64,000 bases of DNA from NCBI RefSeq assembly GCF_900099765.1, contig NZ_FNDX01000003.1:266741-330740 (forward strand), written 5' to 3'. The notes under the pieces were generated by a model. It saw nothing but the letters and a program-made list of their open reading frames with translations, was not told the origin of the DNA and did not search any database. Made by a program: the position numbers and the translations under genes. How positions within the stretch are numbered: the stretch's first letter is position 1; each line of letters opens with the position of its first letter. This document shows, piece after piece, positions 8,364 to 18,400 of this stretch. This DNA comes from Paenibacillus typhae (lineage in GTDB: Bacteria > Bacillota > Bacilli > Paenibacillales > Paenibacillaceae).

Positions 8364-9500
8364 ATGAACCGGAAATCCGTAATTGAACAGACCCTGGCCA
8401 TTACCCGCCTTAACGTTGAGCGTTTCGGTAAACGCTTTCCTATTGTTAGCATGGGCGATGGCAAATACCACCTGACTGACCAGACGAACTGGACGGAGGG
8501 CTTCTGGTCCGGTATTTTGTGGCTGAGCTATGAATACAGCAAGGATCCAGCGCTTTATTATGCAGCGATCCAGACAGTGGATTCCTTCCGTGAGCGCATG
8601 GAAGCAGGGCAGGCGCTGGATCATCATGACATCGGCTTCCTCTACTCCCTGTCCGCCAAAGCGCGGTGGATCGTCGACAACGATGAAGCCTCCCGCCTGC
8701 TGGCGCTGCAGGCCGCCGATGTGCTGATGAAGCGCTGGCGTTCAGCACCGCAGGTGTTCCAGGCCTGGGGGCCGGAAGGTGACGCCGACAACGGCGGCCG
8801 GATTATCATCGACTGCCTGATGAACCTTCCGCTGCTCTACTGGGCAGCTGAACAGACCGGAGACCGGAGGTATGCCGAATGTGCCACCATTCATGCCGAC
8901 AAAAGCCGCCGGTTCCTGGTGCGGGGGGACGACTCCTCCTATCATACCTTTTACTTCGACCAGGAGAACGGAAATGCTATCCGCGGCGGAACCGCGCAGG
9001 GCTTCCAGGACGGCTCGACCTGGACACGGGGCCAGGCCTGGGGCGTCTACGGCTTCGCGCTGGCTTACCGCTATACGCGGGATGAGCGTTTCCTCGAAAC
9101 CTCGCGGAGGCTGGCCCGCTACTTTCTTGAGCATCTCCCTGAGGACCATGTCGCCTATTGGGATTTCGATGCCCCGCAGGAGGAAGGAACCGCGCGTGAC
9201 AGCTCAGCTTCAGCCATCTTTGTATGCGGTGTGCTTGAGCTGCTGGAGCATCTCCCGGAAGGCGACCCGGACCGTGCTTTGCTGAGCGACGCGGTAACCC
9301 GGTCGATGGAATCCCTGATCAACAGCTATTTCACCGCCGGCAATCCGGACGAGGAAGGCTTCCTGCGCCACGGCTCCTATTCGGTCAGAGGCAACTCCTC
9401 CCCCGACGACTTCATGATCTGGGGCGACTATTTCTTCCTGGAGGCGTTGCTGCGCCTGGAGCAGAGACTTCCGGGGTATTGGTACGGCCGGCAGGCGTAG
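8364..9500 (+). CDS. GH88 unsaturated glucuronyl/galacturonyl hydrolase
   Basis: Cytosolic (no signal peptide) alpha6/alpha6-barrel enzyme of 378 aa that removes the 4,5-unsaturated uronic acid left by polysaccharide lyases by hydrating the vinyl ether bond. The two catalytic aspartates of Bacillus UGL (Asp88 and Asp149) map onto DHHDIGF (D86/D89) and GRIIIDCLMNLP (D150); the GQAWGVYGFALAYRYT and WGDYFFLEALLRL segments are also family-typical. AGGAGG lies 9 nt before the ATG. An inverted repeat CAATAT-N6-ATATTG (8291-8308) lies upstream. Its presence implies that some locus of this cell produces lyase products. GH88 versus GH105 substrate preference is not certain. Confidence 0.94.
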   Translation: MNRKSVIEQTLAITRLNVERFGKRFPIVSMGDGKYHLTDQTNWTEGFWSGILWLSYEYSKDPALYYAAIQTVDSFRERMEAGQALDHHDIGFLYSLSAKARWIVDNDEASRLLALQAADVLMKRWRSAPQVFQAWGPEGDADNGGRIIIDCLMNLPLLYWAAEQTGDRRYAECATIHADKSRRFLVRGDDSSYHTFYFDQENGNAIRGGTAQGFQDGSTWTRGQAWGVYGFALAYRYTRDERFLETSRRLARYFLEHLPEDHVAYWDFDAPQEEGTARDSSASAIFVCGVLELLEHLPEGDPDRALLSDAVTRSMESLINSYFTAGNPDEEGFLRHGSYSVRGNSSPDDFMIWGDYFFLEALLRLEQRLPGYWYGRQA

Positions 9501-9935
9501 GTAGAGAGGTGAGTGGCAAGGAATGAGGAGCGGAGACTGGGAATGTTCGTTGAGAGTGGTACTTCCGGTAGACAATCAACCGGCTCGGCGGCGGGGAGTT
9601 TGCAGTGAGTGCCTGAGTATTCTGGATGAGTGTGTGGGGACAGCAGGAGAAAAAATCAGAGTTTAGCTGTGAGGTAGGCTCGATAGTTACTTAGGAGTAA
9701 CTAGTCTTGGGGAATGGGAGCAACCCGCCCCCTCATCCGCTGGAATCAGAGGGATTTTTCCCTCTATTGCGGCTGTCAGCGGGCTGAATCGGGCTACTTA
9801 ATGGGATTTTTCCCTCTAAGGATTTACCTGGTTACTTGGAGCTGCATTGTTACTTAAGGGCGCAGATGAAACGGTTTCTTTTTACCGGACGGCTCCTTAT
9901 ACTAAAAGTAATTCTGGTTGATGAGGGAGCGCTGT
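9501..9935. repeat. Intergenic region with palindrome array A
   Basis: No gene seen. It holds two near-identical palindromes, AGAGGGATTTTTCCCTCT at 9748-9765 and GGGATTTTTCCCTCTA at 9803-9818 (centres 52 bp apart), plus a third of unrelated sequence but similar form, AGTTACTTAGGAGTAACT at 9686-9703 (centre 62 bp from the next). No T run follows any of them, so they are not simple terminators. The spacing matches arrays elsewhere in the window. Confidence 0.6.
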
Positions 9936-10796
9936 ATGAACAGGAACGATCATCTGCCCCAGGGGCTGGAGCCCGGGTTGTTTATGTACAAGTATAAGGT
10001 TGAGGATGCGGAAGCTCATTGGTTCCACGCGCACAGGGGCATTGAGATGCTGTACATTTATAGCGGCCATGGCGAGATAATGGCAGAGAATCAGACGTAT
10101 CCGATCCGGGATCACACCCTGGTCTGGTTCCAGCCCTATCAGCTGCACCGTGTGCTTGTTCCTGCGGCCGAGGGCCATTCTTATATCCGGACCAATCTGA
10201 CCTTTGATCCCGGCTTTTTGGAGCGTTATCTTGCGCCCTTTCCTTTACTGGAGAAATTTTTCCGGAGCTTGTGGAGGGGGAGCCTGCAGCGGCCGGTTGT
10301 ATATGAGATGCACAATACGCCGGTTGCCGCTGTGCTGGAGGAATTGCATTACGCTGACAGTAGCTCCCCTGCGGATAGAGAAGAAAATATGGGGCTCCTG
10401 ATGCTCCAGTTAATCCGGCTGCTGCAAAAAAACATGTCCGGCGTGTTGCCCGGGGATTTCAATAACCAGTCACGCGGAGGTTCGCATGTTGAACGGATTA
10501 CCGGCTGGCTGGACGAACACTATAAAGAGCCTTTCAGCCTGGAAACGCTGGCCGCTGCAATGCACCTGTCACCGTACCATATTTCACATTTGTTTAAGGA
10601 TTTTACCGGGATTCCTCTGTCCGAATATGTGATACAGCGGCGTGTGCGGGAAGCCTGTATTCTGCTCGCCAACACCACCAGGTCTGTTCAGGAAATTGCG
10701 GCGGAAGTCGGCGGCTATTCTCCATCGTATTTTAGCCAAATGTTCAAAAAGCAGAAAGGAATCTCGCCCGAGAAATACAGAAAGAGCATCCGCTGA
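9936..10796 (+). CDS. AraC-family transcriptional regulator
   Basis: 286 aa. N-terminal cupin-like sensing domain (HWFHAHRGIEMLYIYSGHGEIM, then HTLVWFQPYQLHRV) and C-terminal double helix-turn-helix (about 185-285) with SLETLAAAMHLSPYHISHLFKDFTGI and the second-helix signature EIAAEVGGYSPSYFSQMFKKQKGISPEKYR. ATG at 9936 is chosen for GAGGGAG 6 nt upstream; in-frame TTG and ATG codons 15-18 nt earlier lack a site. It follows the GH88 gene on the same strand after 435 bp and may control it; the ligand is unknown. Confidence 0.93.
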   Translation: MNRNDHLPQGLEPGLFMYKYKVEDAEAHWFHAHRGIEMLYIYSGHGEIMAENQTYPIRDHTLVWFQPYQLHRVLVPAAEGHSYIRTNLTFDPGFLERYLAPFPLLEKFFRSLWRGSLQRPVVYEMHNTPVAAVLEELHYADSSSPADREENMGLLMLQLIRLLQKNMSGVLPGDFNNQSRGGSHVERITGWLDEHYKEPFSLETLAAAMHLSPYHISHLFKDFTGIPLSEYVIQRRVREACILLANTTRSVQEIAAEVGGYSPSYFSQMFKKQKGISPEKYRKSIR

Positions 10797-10806
10797 ACGA
10801 AGCTCA

Positions 10807-11385
10807 TTACAAAAGGGATAACGATACCGCAACCGCATTATCGACAAAAGACCGGTCAGGGCGGGACTTCAGCAATACTGTGATTCCGATTAAGGATACA
10901 ACGAGGCTCTGGGCCAGAGCTTTGGCGTTCGTCTCTTGATTTAGCTCGCCTGACCGGATTCCGCGCTCGATCGTTTCCTGAAACAGGACGGATAAGTACA
11001 TCTGATGCTCCCGCGTAATAATTTCGAATTTCTCATCATGAGGCGACAGCTCGACCATTGTATTGATGCAAAAGCACCCCAGGCTCCCCTCCCCCCCGTA
11101 CTCCTCATCAACTAAACCCTTGAAGTAAGCATGAATGGCTTCCCTGACAGAGCTATTACTTTCAAGCTTCTTCCGTATACCCGCAGCGTGCCATTGGGTG
11201 TACTTGCGCAGAGTGGTCTCAAACAGCTGTTTTTTATCGCCAAAAGCTAAATAAAGACTGGGCCGCTGAATCCCCATAGCCGAGGTCAAATCGTTCATTG
11301 AAGTCGCCTCATAGCCCTTCTCCCAAAAAACACGCATCGCCGCATGAAGCACCTTTTCCTCATCAAACTCCCTGAGCCGGACCAT
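10807..11385 (-). CDS. TetR-family transcriptional repressor
   Basis: 192 aa, N-terminal helix-turn-helix (about 10-55: VFWEKGYEATSMNDLTSAMGIQ then SLYLAFGDKKQLF), all-helical C-terminal ligand domain with GSLGCFCIN, as in the AcrR/YcdC-like group. GGAGG lies 7 nt before the ATG. It is divergent from an MFS exporter across 178 bp, the classic layout of a drug- or metabolite-responsive repressor controlling its neighbour and itself. Confidence 0.92.
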   Translation of the reverse strand: MVRLREFDEEKVLHAAMRVFWEKGYEATSMNDLTSAMGIQRPSLYLAFGDKKQLFETTLRKYTQWHAAGIRKKLESNSSVREAIHAYFKGLVDEEYGGEGSLGCFCINTMVELSPHDEKFEIITREHQMYLSVLFQETIERGIRSGELNQETNAKALAQSLVVSLIGITVLLKSRPDRSFVDNAVAVSLSLL

Positions 11386-11412
11386 TGTTCAACCTCCATA
11401 ACGTACTACTTG

Positions 11413-11536
11413 GTATATTATGAATTTTATATTTTGGGCTTCCGATTGTCAAACTCCTCTTGAAATTTCACCTTGACTATCTTCAGTAAAGGAGTTATTT
11501 TTATTCAGTGCTTTTTTGTACCGATAAGTATATTAT
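11413..11536. promoter_or_regulatory. tetR promoter and candidate operator repeats in the tetR/MFS divergon
   Basis: On the minus strand TTGACA (11452-11447), 17-bp spacer, TAAAAT (11429-11424) forms a good sigma-A promoter for the tetR gene. The nonamer GTATATTAT occurs twice in the divergon, at 11413-11421 (just after the tetR -10 box) and 11528-11536 (before the MFS gene), a plausible paired TetR operator. Confidence 0.5.
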
Positions 11537-11563
11537 ATTGTATAGTACATTTTACATTGAGAG

Positions 11564-12808
11564 GTGCGTGAATACATTTTGGGGAAGCTGTACATTAGCG
11601 AAAAAGCGAGGATAAAAAAAGGAACGGGGAATACAGCTGCCGGACGGCCTGCTTCAATGCAGCGTAGTGTAACTTTATTATTCGCCATAGCGTGCGGGCT
11701 GTCTGTTGCCAATGTGTATTACGCCCAGCCGCTGCTGGATGTCATCGCAGAGGAATTCGCTATAGCCCCTTCATCCGTTGGTATTGTTATTACGGTTACA
11801 CAGGTTTGTTATGCGATAGGCCTTATTTTGCTGGTACCCCTTGGCGATATTCTTAACAAGCGCCTGCTGATTCCCGGCCAGATGTTGTTATCCGTAATGG
11901 CTTTAACTGCGATCTCTTTCGCCCCGAATATCAGTGTGTTTTTTTCAGGCCTGGCCATTGTGGGATTACTGGCGGTAGTTACTCAAACATTAGTTGCTTA
12001 TGCCGCAACCTTAGCCGCACCCGCCGAACGGGGTCGTACGGTTGGGATCGTGACCAGCGGGGTTGTCATAGGTATTTTGCTGGCGAGAACCGCTGCAGGA
12101 GTGCTGACGGACGTAGCAGGCTGGCGCGCGGTCTATCTTCTGTCCGCAGTCTGCATCCTGGCGATTGCATTCACGCTGCTGCGGATTATGCCTCAGGAGG
12201 AACGAAAAACCACCCTCCCCTACTTCCAGCTGCTGCGTTCCGTACTGGGCATGTATAAGGAAGAGCGTATTTTGCGTATCCGCTCCTTGCTTTGCATGTT
12301 CATTTTTGCCGCTTTCAGTATCTTGTGGACTTCGCTGGTGTTACCGCTCAGCCAGCCTCCGCTGTCGCTCTCTCACTCTGCCATCGGAGCATTCGGCTTA
12401 GCCGGAGTCGCCGGGGCGATAGGGGCAACCCGTGCCGGACGGCTGGCCGACCGCGGATATGGACAGATCACAACCGGAATTGCGCTTGTGCTGCTCCTCT
12501 TTTCCTGGCTGCCTATCAGCTATACGGAGCGCTCCCTGGCAGCGCTTGTTGCAGGAGTACTCCTCCTGGATATGGCCGTTCAAGCAGTACATGTTACGAA
12601 TCAGAGTATGATTTTTAATGTGCGTCCCGAGGCCCGCAGCCGTCTCACCGCCGCTTATATGATCTTTTATTCGATCGGCAGCTCGGCCGGTTCTATTGCC
12701 GCAACAAGCATGTACGCCTATGCCGGATGGAACGGGGTATGCTTGCTCGGAGCCGGTGTAAGTGTACTCGCTCTATTATTTTGGGCTGTAACCAGGCGTA
12801 AATGTTGA
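11564..12808 (+). CDS. MFS transporter (DHA1-like exporter)
   Basis: Twelve-helix major facilitator protein, up to 414 aa. NVYYAQPLLDVIAEEF at the end of TM1, the loop 2-3 motif GDILNKRLLIPGQ, and AERGRTVGIVTSGVVIGILLAR in TM5 (antiporter motif C region) suit the YnfM/YgaY-like efflux group. The start is uncertain: GTG at 11564 gives the longest form but its purine tract is too close; TTG at 11579, with GAGAGG 11 nt upstream, or ATG at 11657 are alternatives, the last just before TM1. Likely repressed by the divergent TetR protein. Substrate unknown. Confidence 0.88.
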   Translation: MREYILGKLYISEKARIKKGTGNTAAGRPASMQRSVTLLFAIACGLSVANVYYAQPLLDVIAEEFAIAPSSVGIVITVTQVCYAIGLILLVPLGDILNKRLLIPGQMLLSVMALTAISFAPNISVFFSGLAIVGLLAVVTQTLVAYAATLAAPAERGRTVGIVTSGVVIGILLARTAAGVLTDVAGWRAVYLLSAVCILAIAFTLLRIMPQEERKTTLPYFQLLRSVLGMYKEERILRIRSLLCMFIFAAFSILWTSLVLPLSQPPLSLSHSAIGAFGLAGVAGAIGATRAGRLADRGYGQITTGIALVLLLFSWLPISYTERSLAALVAGVLLLDMAVQAVHVTNQSMIFNVRPEARSRLTAAYMIFYSIGSSAGSIAATSMYAYAGWNGVCLLGAGVSVLALLFWAVTRRKC

Positions 12809-12829
12809 ACAGGCAGCAATCATAAAACA

Positions 12830-12879
12830 ACCGCCCTTAGGCAAATGGAAGGTTGAACAGCCATTTTGCCCAGGGCGGT
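12830..12879. terminator. Hairpin between convergent MFS and GH94 genes
   Basis: Long imperfect stem: 12830-12848 (ACCGCCCTTAGGCAAATGG) pairs with 12861-12879 (CCATTTTGCCCAGGGCGGT), 12-nt loop. No T run follows on either strand, so it could be a processed 3' end or a weak bidirectional terminator. Confidence 0.5.
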
Positions 12880-12992
12880 ATGATGTGCCTATTACCTCCT
12901 GATGGAAGAAAGGTAAAGGGTATTTAATGAATATCGGCGCAATGGGGAATGTTTAACACCGATCACAGTCAGCCTAATGAGAAACCTATTTT

Positions 12993-15386
12993 CTACAGAA
13001 CGACCTCAACCTTGACGGATGAGCGTCCGGGATACGCGGGAAGTATGTTGCCTTCCACCTGTACGCCGTCGACGGTGATGCTTTTGACACCTTTGCAGAC
13101 TTTATTGACATTGGTAACAGTGATATCGTAGACGCAGCCCCGGAAACGCCGCTTCACCGTGAACCCTTCCCAGTCCGCAGGAATGCACGGGTCGATGGAC
13201 AGCCCCTCCAGCACCGGCTTTACACCGAGAATATACTGGGTAACGGCTACGTACATCCAGGCAGCGGTACCGGTCAGCCAGGAGACGTTGGCCAATCCGA
13301 ACTTGTCGGACTCCGGCCCGAACAGGTTGGAGGCATAGACATAAGGCTCTGCTTTGTAGCGCCACAAGCCCGCTTTGTCCATGGCTACATTCGGCAGCAG
13401 CTGGCGGTAATATTTATAAGCCAGATCCCCGCGTCCCAGCAGGCATTCCGCAATAATCGCCCAGGTGTTGGCGTGGCAGAAGACCGCTCCGTTCTCTCCG
13501 GTCCCCTTGTTGTAATTGGTCAGAGGATCGGCAGGATCAGGGAAGGTGGTGATGGACGGGTGAATTTTTTTGATGCCGAGCTCGGTGTCCAGCATTTCCC
13601 GCACGCTGTCCATCGCCTGCAGCCCCTTATCGACGTCCGCCATACCGGAGATGGTGGCCCAGGTCTGGGCGTTGAGCCAGATTTTGGCCTCATCGTGTTC
13701 GTCGCTGCCGAGGAACCGGCCGTCATCCATAATCGCCCGGCGGAACCAGCGGCCGTCCCAGCCAATGCTGTTGACCAGCTCACGCTGGCGCTCATACATC
13801 TCCCCGTACCGGGCGGCATCCTCCGGATGACCGGCAGCCGCGGCAAGGTCAATCATCCGCAGCAGCACGGTTCCGAGCTGCATCGAGGTCCAGATGCTTT
13901 CCCCTTTTCCCTCGCGGCAGACCCGGAACAGCTGGTCATTCCAGTCCGAGCGCAGCATCAGCGGAAAACCGCGGGAGCCAAGCTGTGAGGCCGTAAAATC
14001 AATGGCTGCCCGCAAATGCTCATACACCGTGCCTTCCCCGCCGTCATAATAAGGCACTTTTGCCTGCAGGAACGCGGCATCCCCTGTCTCCGCCAGCAGG
14101 TCCCAGGCCGAAAGCGCCGTCCACAGATGATCATCCGAGTGAATGCTCGTTACCGGCTCCCAGCCCTCGTTCGGGAAGAAATAATGGTTCACATGCCCGT
14201 CCCTGTACTGCTGGCCGAGCAGCAGCTTCAGCTTGTCAAAAGCAAGCTCCGTATCAAAGGGCACAACTGCCAATATATCCTGGGCCGCATCCCTGTAGCC
14301 TACCCCGCGGAACGTGCCGGTCGCGTAGAAGGAAATATTGCGTGAAAACAAAAAGTTGCGGTGCGCCTGATACGGATTCCAGATGTTGATCATCCGCTGG
14401 GCATCCTGATCCGGCAGCCGGCTCTCCCAGGCGCCCAGATAGCCGGACCAGTTCTCTTTTAGCGCCTGGAAGGAGGTTTCCACAAATCCGGCTTCCCTGG
14501 AGTGGGCGATAGCCCGCGACACCTCCGTCTCATCAGCTGCCGTACCAAGAAACACTTTAATCGTCCGGCTCTCTCCCGGCTGAAGCGTAACATTGAACTG
14601 CAGTGCGCCGCACGGGTCCCCGCCCAGCAGCGTTGATCCGGTACAGCCGCCATTCTCGATCGCGGCCGGATTGGTTTCACTGCGGTAGCTGCCGATGAAC
14701 TCCTCACGGTCGCCGTCGTATCCGGCAAGCGGCGTATCCGCAGCCAGATAGACGAGCGGCGTCTCCTCAGGCTTCGGCTGGTTCTCCACCCCGTAACGGT
14801 AGACCAGCGCCTCAGCCTCATGATACTGTACGGACACCTGGTGCTTGTTGTAGCACTGCCACTGCAGCTCACGCATAAATTCCATCATCCCGAATTCGGC
14901 GTAGGCGTAGACCTTCAGCTCTTTTGCTTCGGTCCCTTCATTGGTCAGGGTCAGATTCCAGATCAGCGAATTTTCATGCGGTCCGACAAAATACACCGTC
15001 CGGGCCGCGATACCGCCGCGTTTTGCCTCAAAGCGGGTGTAGCCCATCCCGTGGGCGCTTTTCCATTCCTCCGGTTTATCCAGGGCAGGCTCGCTGGTCG
15101 GGCACCAGTAGCTGCCCGTCTTGGCATCCTGCACATAGATGTACGGGCCGGAACGGTCCATCGGCAGATGGAAGAAACGATAGCGTGTAATCCGCCAGAT
15201 CTGGGGCGACTTGTAAAAAGCCACACCGCCGCCGGCATGTGACAGCATCGTATGGAAGGTGCCGTTCGACAGGTAGTTCATCCACGGCGTCGGCATGTCG
15301 TGCCGCTTGAATTCGACCTCTTTTTCCTCATCCCTGAAGGTATAGTATGCTTTCGGATCGTTATTTCTGGTAAGCTCCGCATTCAC
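12993..15386 (-). CDS. GH94 family glycoside phosphorylase
   Basis: Cytosolic 797-aa enzyme of the cellobiose/chitobiose phosphorylase family, which splits beta-linked disaccharides with inorganic phosphate to give a sugar 1-phosphate. Seen: N-terminal beta-sandwich (FRDEEKEVEF, WMNYLSNGTFHTMLSHAGGG, RYRFFHLP), then the catalytic barrel with GVGYRDAAQD, SIHSDDHLW and DWND at 481-484, which carries the proton-donating aspartate, and the phosphate-site region NKGTGENGAVFCHANTW. The start is GTG with AAGGAG 10 nt upstream. Last gene of an operon with a GH2 enzyme. Substrate specificity within GH94 (cellobiose, chitobiose, cellobionic acid, laminaribiose and others) is not resolved. Confidence 0.9.
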   Translation of the reverse strand: MNAELTRNNDPKAYYTFRDEEKEVEFKRHDMPTPWMNYLSNGTFHTMLSHAGGGVAFYKSPQIWRITRYRFFHLPMDRSGPYIYVQDAKTGSYWCPTSEPALDKPEEWKSAHGMGYTRFEAKRGGIAARTVYFVGPHENSLIWNLTLTNEGTEAKELKVYAYAEFGMMEFMRELQWQCYNKHQVSVQYHEAEALVYRYGVENQPKPEETPLVYLAADTPLAGYDGDREEFIGSYRSETNPAAIENGGCTGSTLLGGDPCGALQFNVTLQPGESRTIKVFLGTAADETEVSRAIAHSREAGFVETSFQALKENWSGYLGAWESRLPDQDAQRMINIWNPYQAHRNFLFSRNISFYATGTFRGVGYRDAAQDILAVVPFDTELAFDKLKLLLGQQYRDGHVNHYFFPNEGWEPVTSIHSDDHLWTALSAWDLLAETGDAAFLQAKVPYYDGGEGTVYEHLRAAIDFTASQLGSRGFPLMLRSDWNDQLFRVCREGKGESIWTSMQLGTVLLRMIDLAAAAGHPEDAARYGEMYERQRELVNSIGWDGRWFRRAIMDDGRFLGSDEHDEAKIWLNAQTWATISGMADVDKGLQAMDSVREMLDTELGIKKIHPSITTFPDPADPLTNYNKGTGENGAVFCHANTWAIIAECLLGRGDLAYKYYRQLLPNVAMDKAGLWRYKAEPYVYASNLFGPESDKFGLANVSWLTGTAAWMYVAVTQYILGVKPVLEGLSIDPCIPADWEGFTVKRRFRGCVYDITVTNVNKVCKGVKSITVDGVQVEGNILPAYPGRSSVKVEVVL

Positions 15387-15418
15387 CGGACTTCAGCTCC
15401 TTTATAATGTAATGGGGG

Positions 15419-18400
15419 TTATTTCGGCTCAACCTCATCCAGGGTCAGACGGTATTCCAGGCCCTTCATATAGGTGTCATCCCGGTTCAAAAAGGTCAGG
15501 CCGAACGCCAGGTCTCCGCCCGTTCCCTGCACAATTACGATCAGCCGGTTAAGCCCGGTCTGCAGCGCAAGCTCCCGTTCCGGCTCAGCTGCAAGCTCAC
15601 CGTTCAGGTAGATTTCATAGGGGGGGTCCGTGTTGATCCGGAGCCGGCCCGGGTAATGCTGAGCGGCCTCCCCCGCTTTTTCCGGGACATCCACAAAACA
15701 GCTCAAAAACCAGCGGTTATGCCCTGCATTTGCTATGCGCAGGGTGCCGTCACCGGGGCGGCGTTCTTTTTTCTGCATCCAGCCGTACAGGCCCTCGCCC
15801 AGATTATTTAATGAGAATTCCGGGTCGATGTAGTACGCCTTCATCTCTTCATAATTCATGTGGGGCAGGCAGGGCAGGGCCATCATCGTTTCCACAGCCC
15901 ATTCCCCGTCCCCCTTCACGCTGTCCAGCAGGCCGTCATCAAAGGACGCGCCCAGATTGGCCAGCAGCCGGGTATACAGGCGGACGGCCTTGTCATTGCC
16001 GGGATCGGTCAGCAGCTGGGAGCAGATTACAGCCCCTTCGCTAAGCTTGACTTCAGCCATGAACGTCCCTGCAGGGCGGGCCTTTCTGCGGTTCAGCTCC
16101 ACCAGCGCCAGCCGGCTGTATTCAGCCGTGTAGCCATGCACGAAGTAGTCCTTCCAGGCTGTTCCCTCGACGCTTATGCAGAGCGTATCCGCGCCCGGGA
16201 TGTCCAGGCTGTACTCAGCCAGCACATGGTTCCTGACCTCGCGCGGCGACAAAAACACCTTGTCGAAGCCGAACAGGTCGACAGGGCTGAACCCCTGCAC
16301 GGCGGCGTAATCATATTCCGCCGCCAGATGGTACGCCTCGTGCGCTGCCACGCGCACGGGCAGGTCCAGCAGGCCGCCGAGCGCCGCCTGCTGCCCTGGC
16401 TCAGCCGGCAGCAGCACCAGCTGCCCGCCGGCCTCGGCGTAGTGCCGGAGCGCCGCGGCTGTGCCCGGCGCTTCCAGCAGGCAGGCTTCGGCTATAATTA
16501 AGCCGAAGTCCTGCAGGTTCTGGCGCGCCGCTGCGTCAGGCGCGCCCTGAAGTGCCGGCGCTGGGGCCTCCAGCGCCGTGTACCGCAGCCGCAGCCCCGC
16601 CAGGAAGGCTGCGGCTTCCCCGCCGGCGCGGACCAGCGCGGCGGCGGACTTGCCGGGGCGCGCCAGCGGCGCCCCGGGCAGGGGCTGGCCTGCGCCGGCG
16701 GTGCCCCCGGCGTGGGCCAGCAGGTTCCGCAGCAGCAGGCAGGCCTGCGGGACCTGCTCCAGATTGGCCATCAGCTCCAGCTGATTGGCCAGGAGCAGGC
16801 CCGCTCCGCTGCGGTATTCCAGCAGCGGCGACCACAGATCGCCGCCGTCGCCGAAATCGCCCGAGCTGCATTCCAGCAGCAGGGTGAAATCGCCGGTCAC
16901 CGGCTTCTCAAAGGCCGCGCGGATGACCGGCAGGGGCCCTTCTTCACGCAGCTCCGCATGCCAGAACATGAGGCTGCTGTCGCTGAAGCCCTCCAGTACC
17001 GGATGCCGATAGCTGCCGCCATGGGCGCGCAGGAAAGGCCGCCGCGAGAGCCGCAGCTTGCCGGGCGACAGGCTGCTCTGCTCCAGCAGCAGCAGCCGGC
17101 CGCCGCGCGCGGCGAAGGCCTGCAGCCCGGCCTCAAGCGTGCCGTCCGCGTCCTCCGCATAGCTGCCGATAATCAGCAGCGAACCGGATGCAAGTCCGGG
17201 CACCTCAGCGGCGTCCACCCGTTCACAGCCCGGAACCAGCCTGCGGATATAGGCGAAATCACGGTCCGCTCCGTAAAAGGCTGCCTGCAGCCGGAGGTTC
17301 ATCGGCTGCTCCAGCAGGCCTGCGGACACCATTCTGTATTCCAGACACAGCTCATGCAGCTGCTGTCCGTTATGGAACAAAAGTGCTGTCAGCTCTGCCT
17401 GTTCCCCGTCACCGGCAGGGAGAGGCATCCACTCCAGCCCGATAACCTTATGTTCGGCAGGCTGCTGAACGAACCGGAAGGTCTGCTCATGGATGCTCTG
17501 GCCGCCCTGGCGGATTACGATCTCCACCCGGACATCCTGGCTCAAATACGTATCGTTATAGACATCAAAGCTGCGGACAACCGGCTTATCATCATAGAAC
17601 CAGCTGTTGTACTCGGCTGCCATAATCGTAACGGGCTTAAATGCTTCCGCCATAATGGCAAAGGCGGGGTTGGGAATATACAGCGGATATTCCTCCGGCA
17701 GCATTCCGTTGTTTATCGTCAGTGAATAAGCAGGGACTGTCTTCGGTTTCACTCCTGGCGATGCCGGATCAGCAAGCGGCAGTGTCAGCTCTCGTTCAGG
17801 CATCGCCCGCATGAAATAATGGGCGAAATTAAAGGTAGAGATGCCGGATACCCCTTGCCGTCTGGCATACTCCACAAACAGCCGCTCCTTCTGGGCCAGC
17901 CCCGCAGTGCTCTCATCCGTTCCCCGGTAGACTTCAAGGCCGGTGTACATGCTGCTGTTCTGCGGGCAGATATACCACCAGCCGCCGTGTTCCCCGAATG
18001 TCAGCGGAGCCGTCCGGTCCCACTGGCTGATGGTTCCGTCGATGTTATAGTGACGGCTCTCCACCTCCGTATGCTCCTTGGCCAGCAGCCGGTTGTCCCC
18101 TTCGGCGATGATCAGCCTTGTCGGGTCAAGCCCGCGGATCTCCTCCATCAGGCCGGGCATGTGCAGCTTGAAGCCGTCCCGCCCGTCCACCCAGCGCATT
18201 TCATTCTGCAGGCTCCAGAGGATAACGGATGGATGGTTTTTGTCACGCCGGACCAGCCGCCGCACATGCTGCCGGCAGTTCTCCACATAAGCCGGATGGT
18301 CGGCCAGCATCGATTTGCCCGAGCCGTAAATGGCCGTCTCATCGACAATCATCATCCCCTCTTCATCGGCAATCCGCAGATAATCCGCCGGGTAAGGCTC

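Noticed and set aside
9743..9820. GGGATTTTTCCC palindromes as terminators
   Set aside because: They lie about 250 bp from the nearest gene end, have very short stems and no following T run.
11657..12808. MFS gene starting at the ATG at 11657
   Set aside because: No ribosome site there; kept as an alternative only, with the longer start listed.
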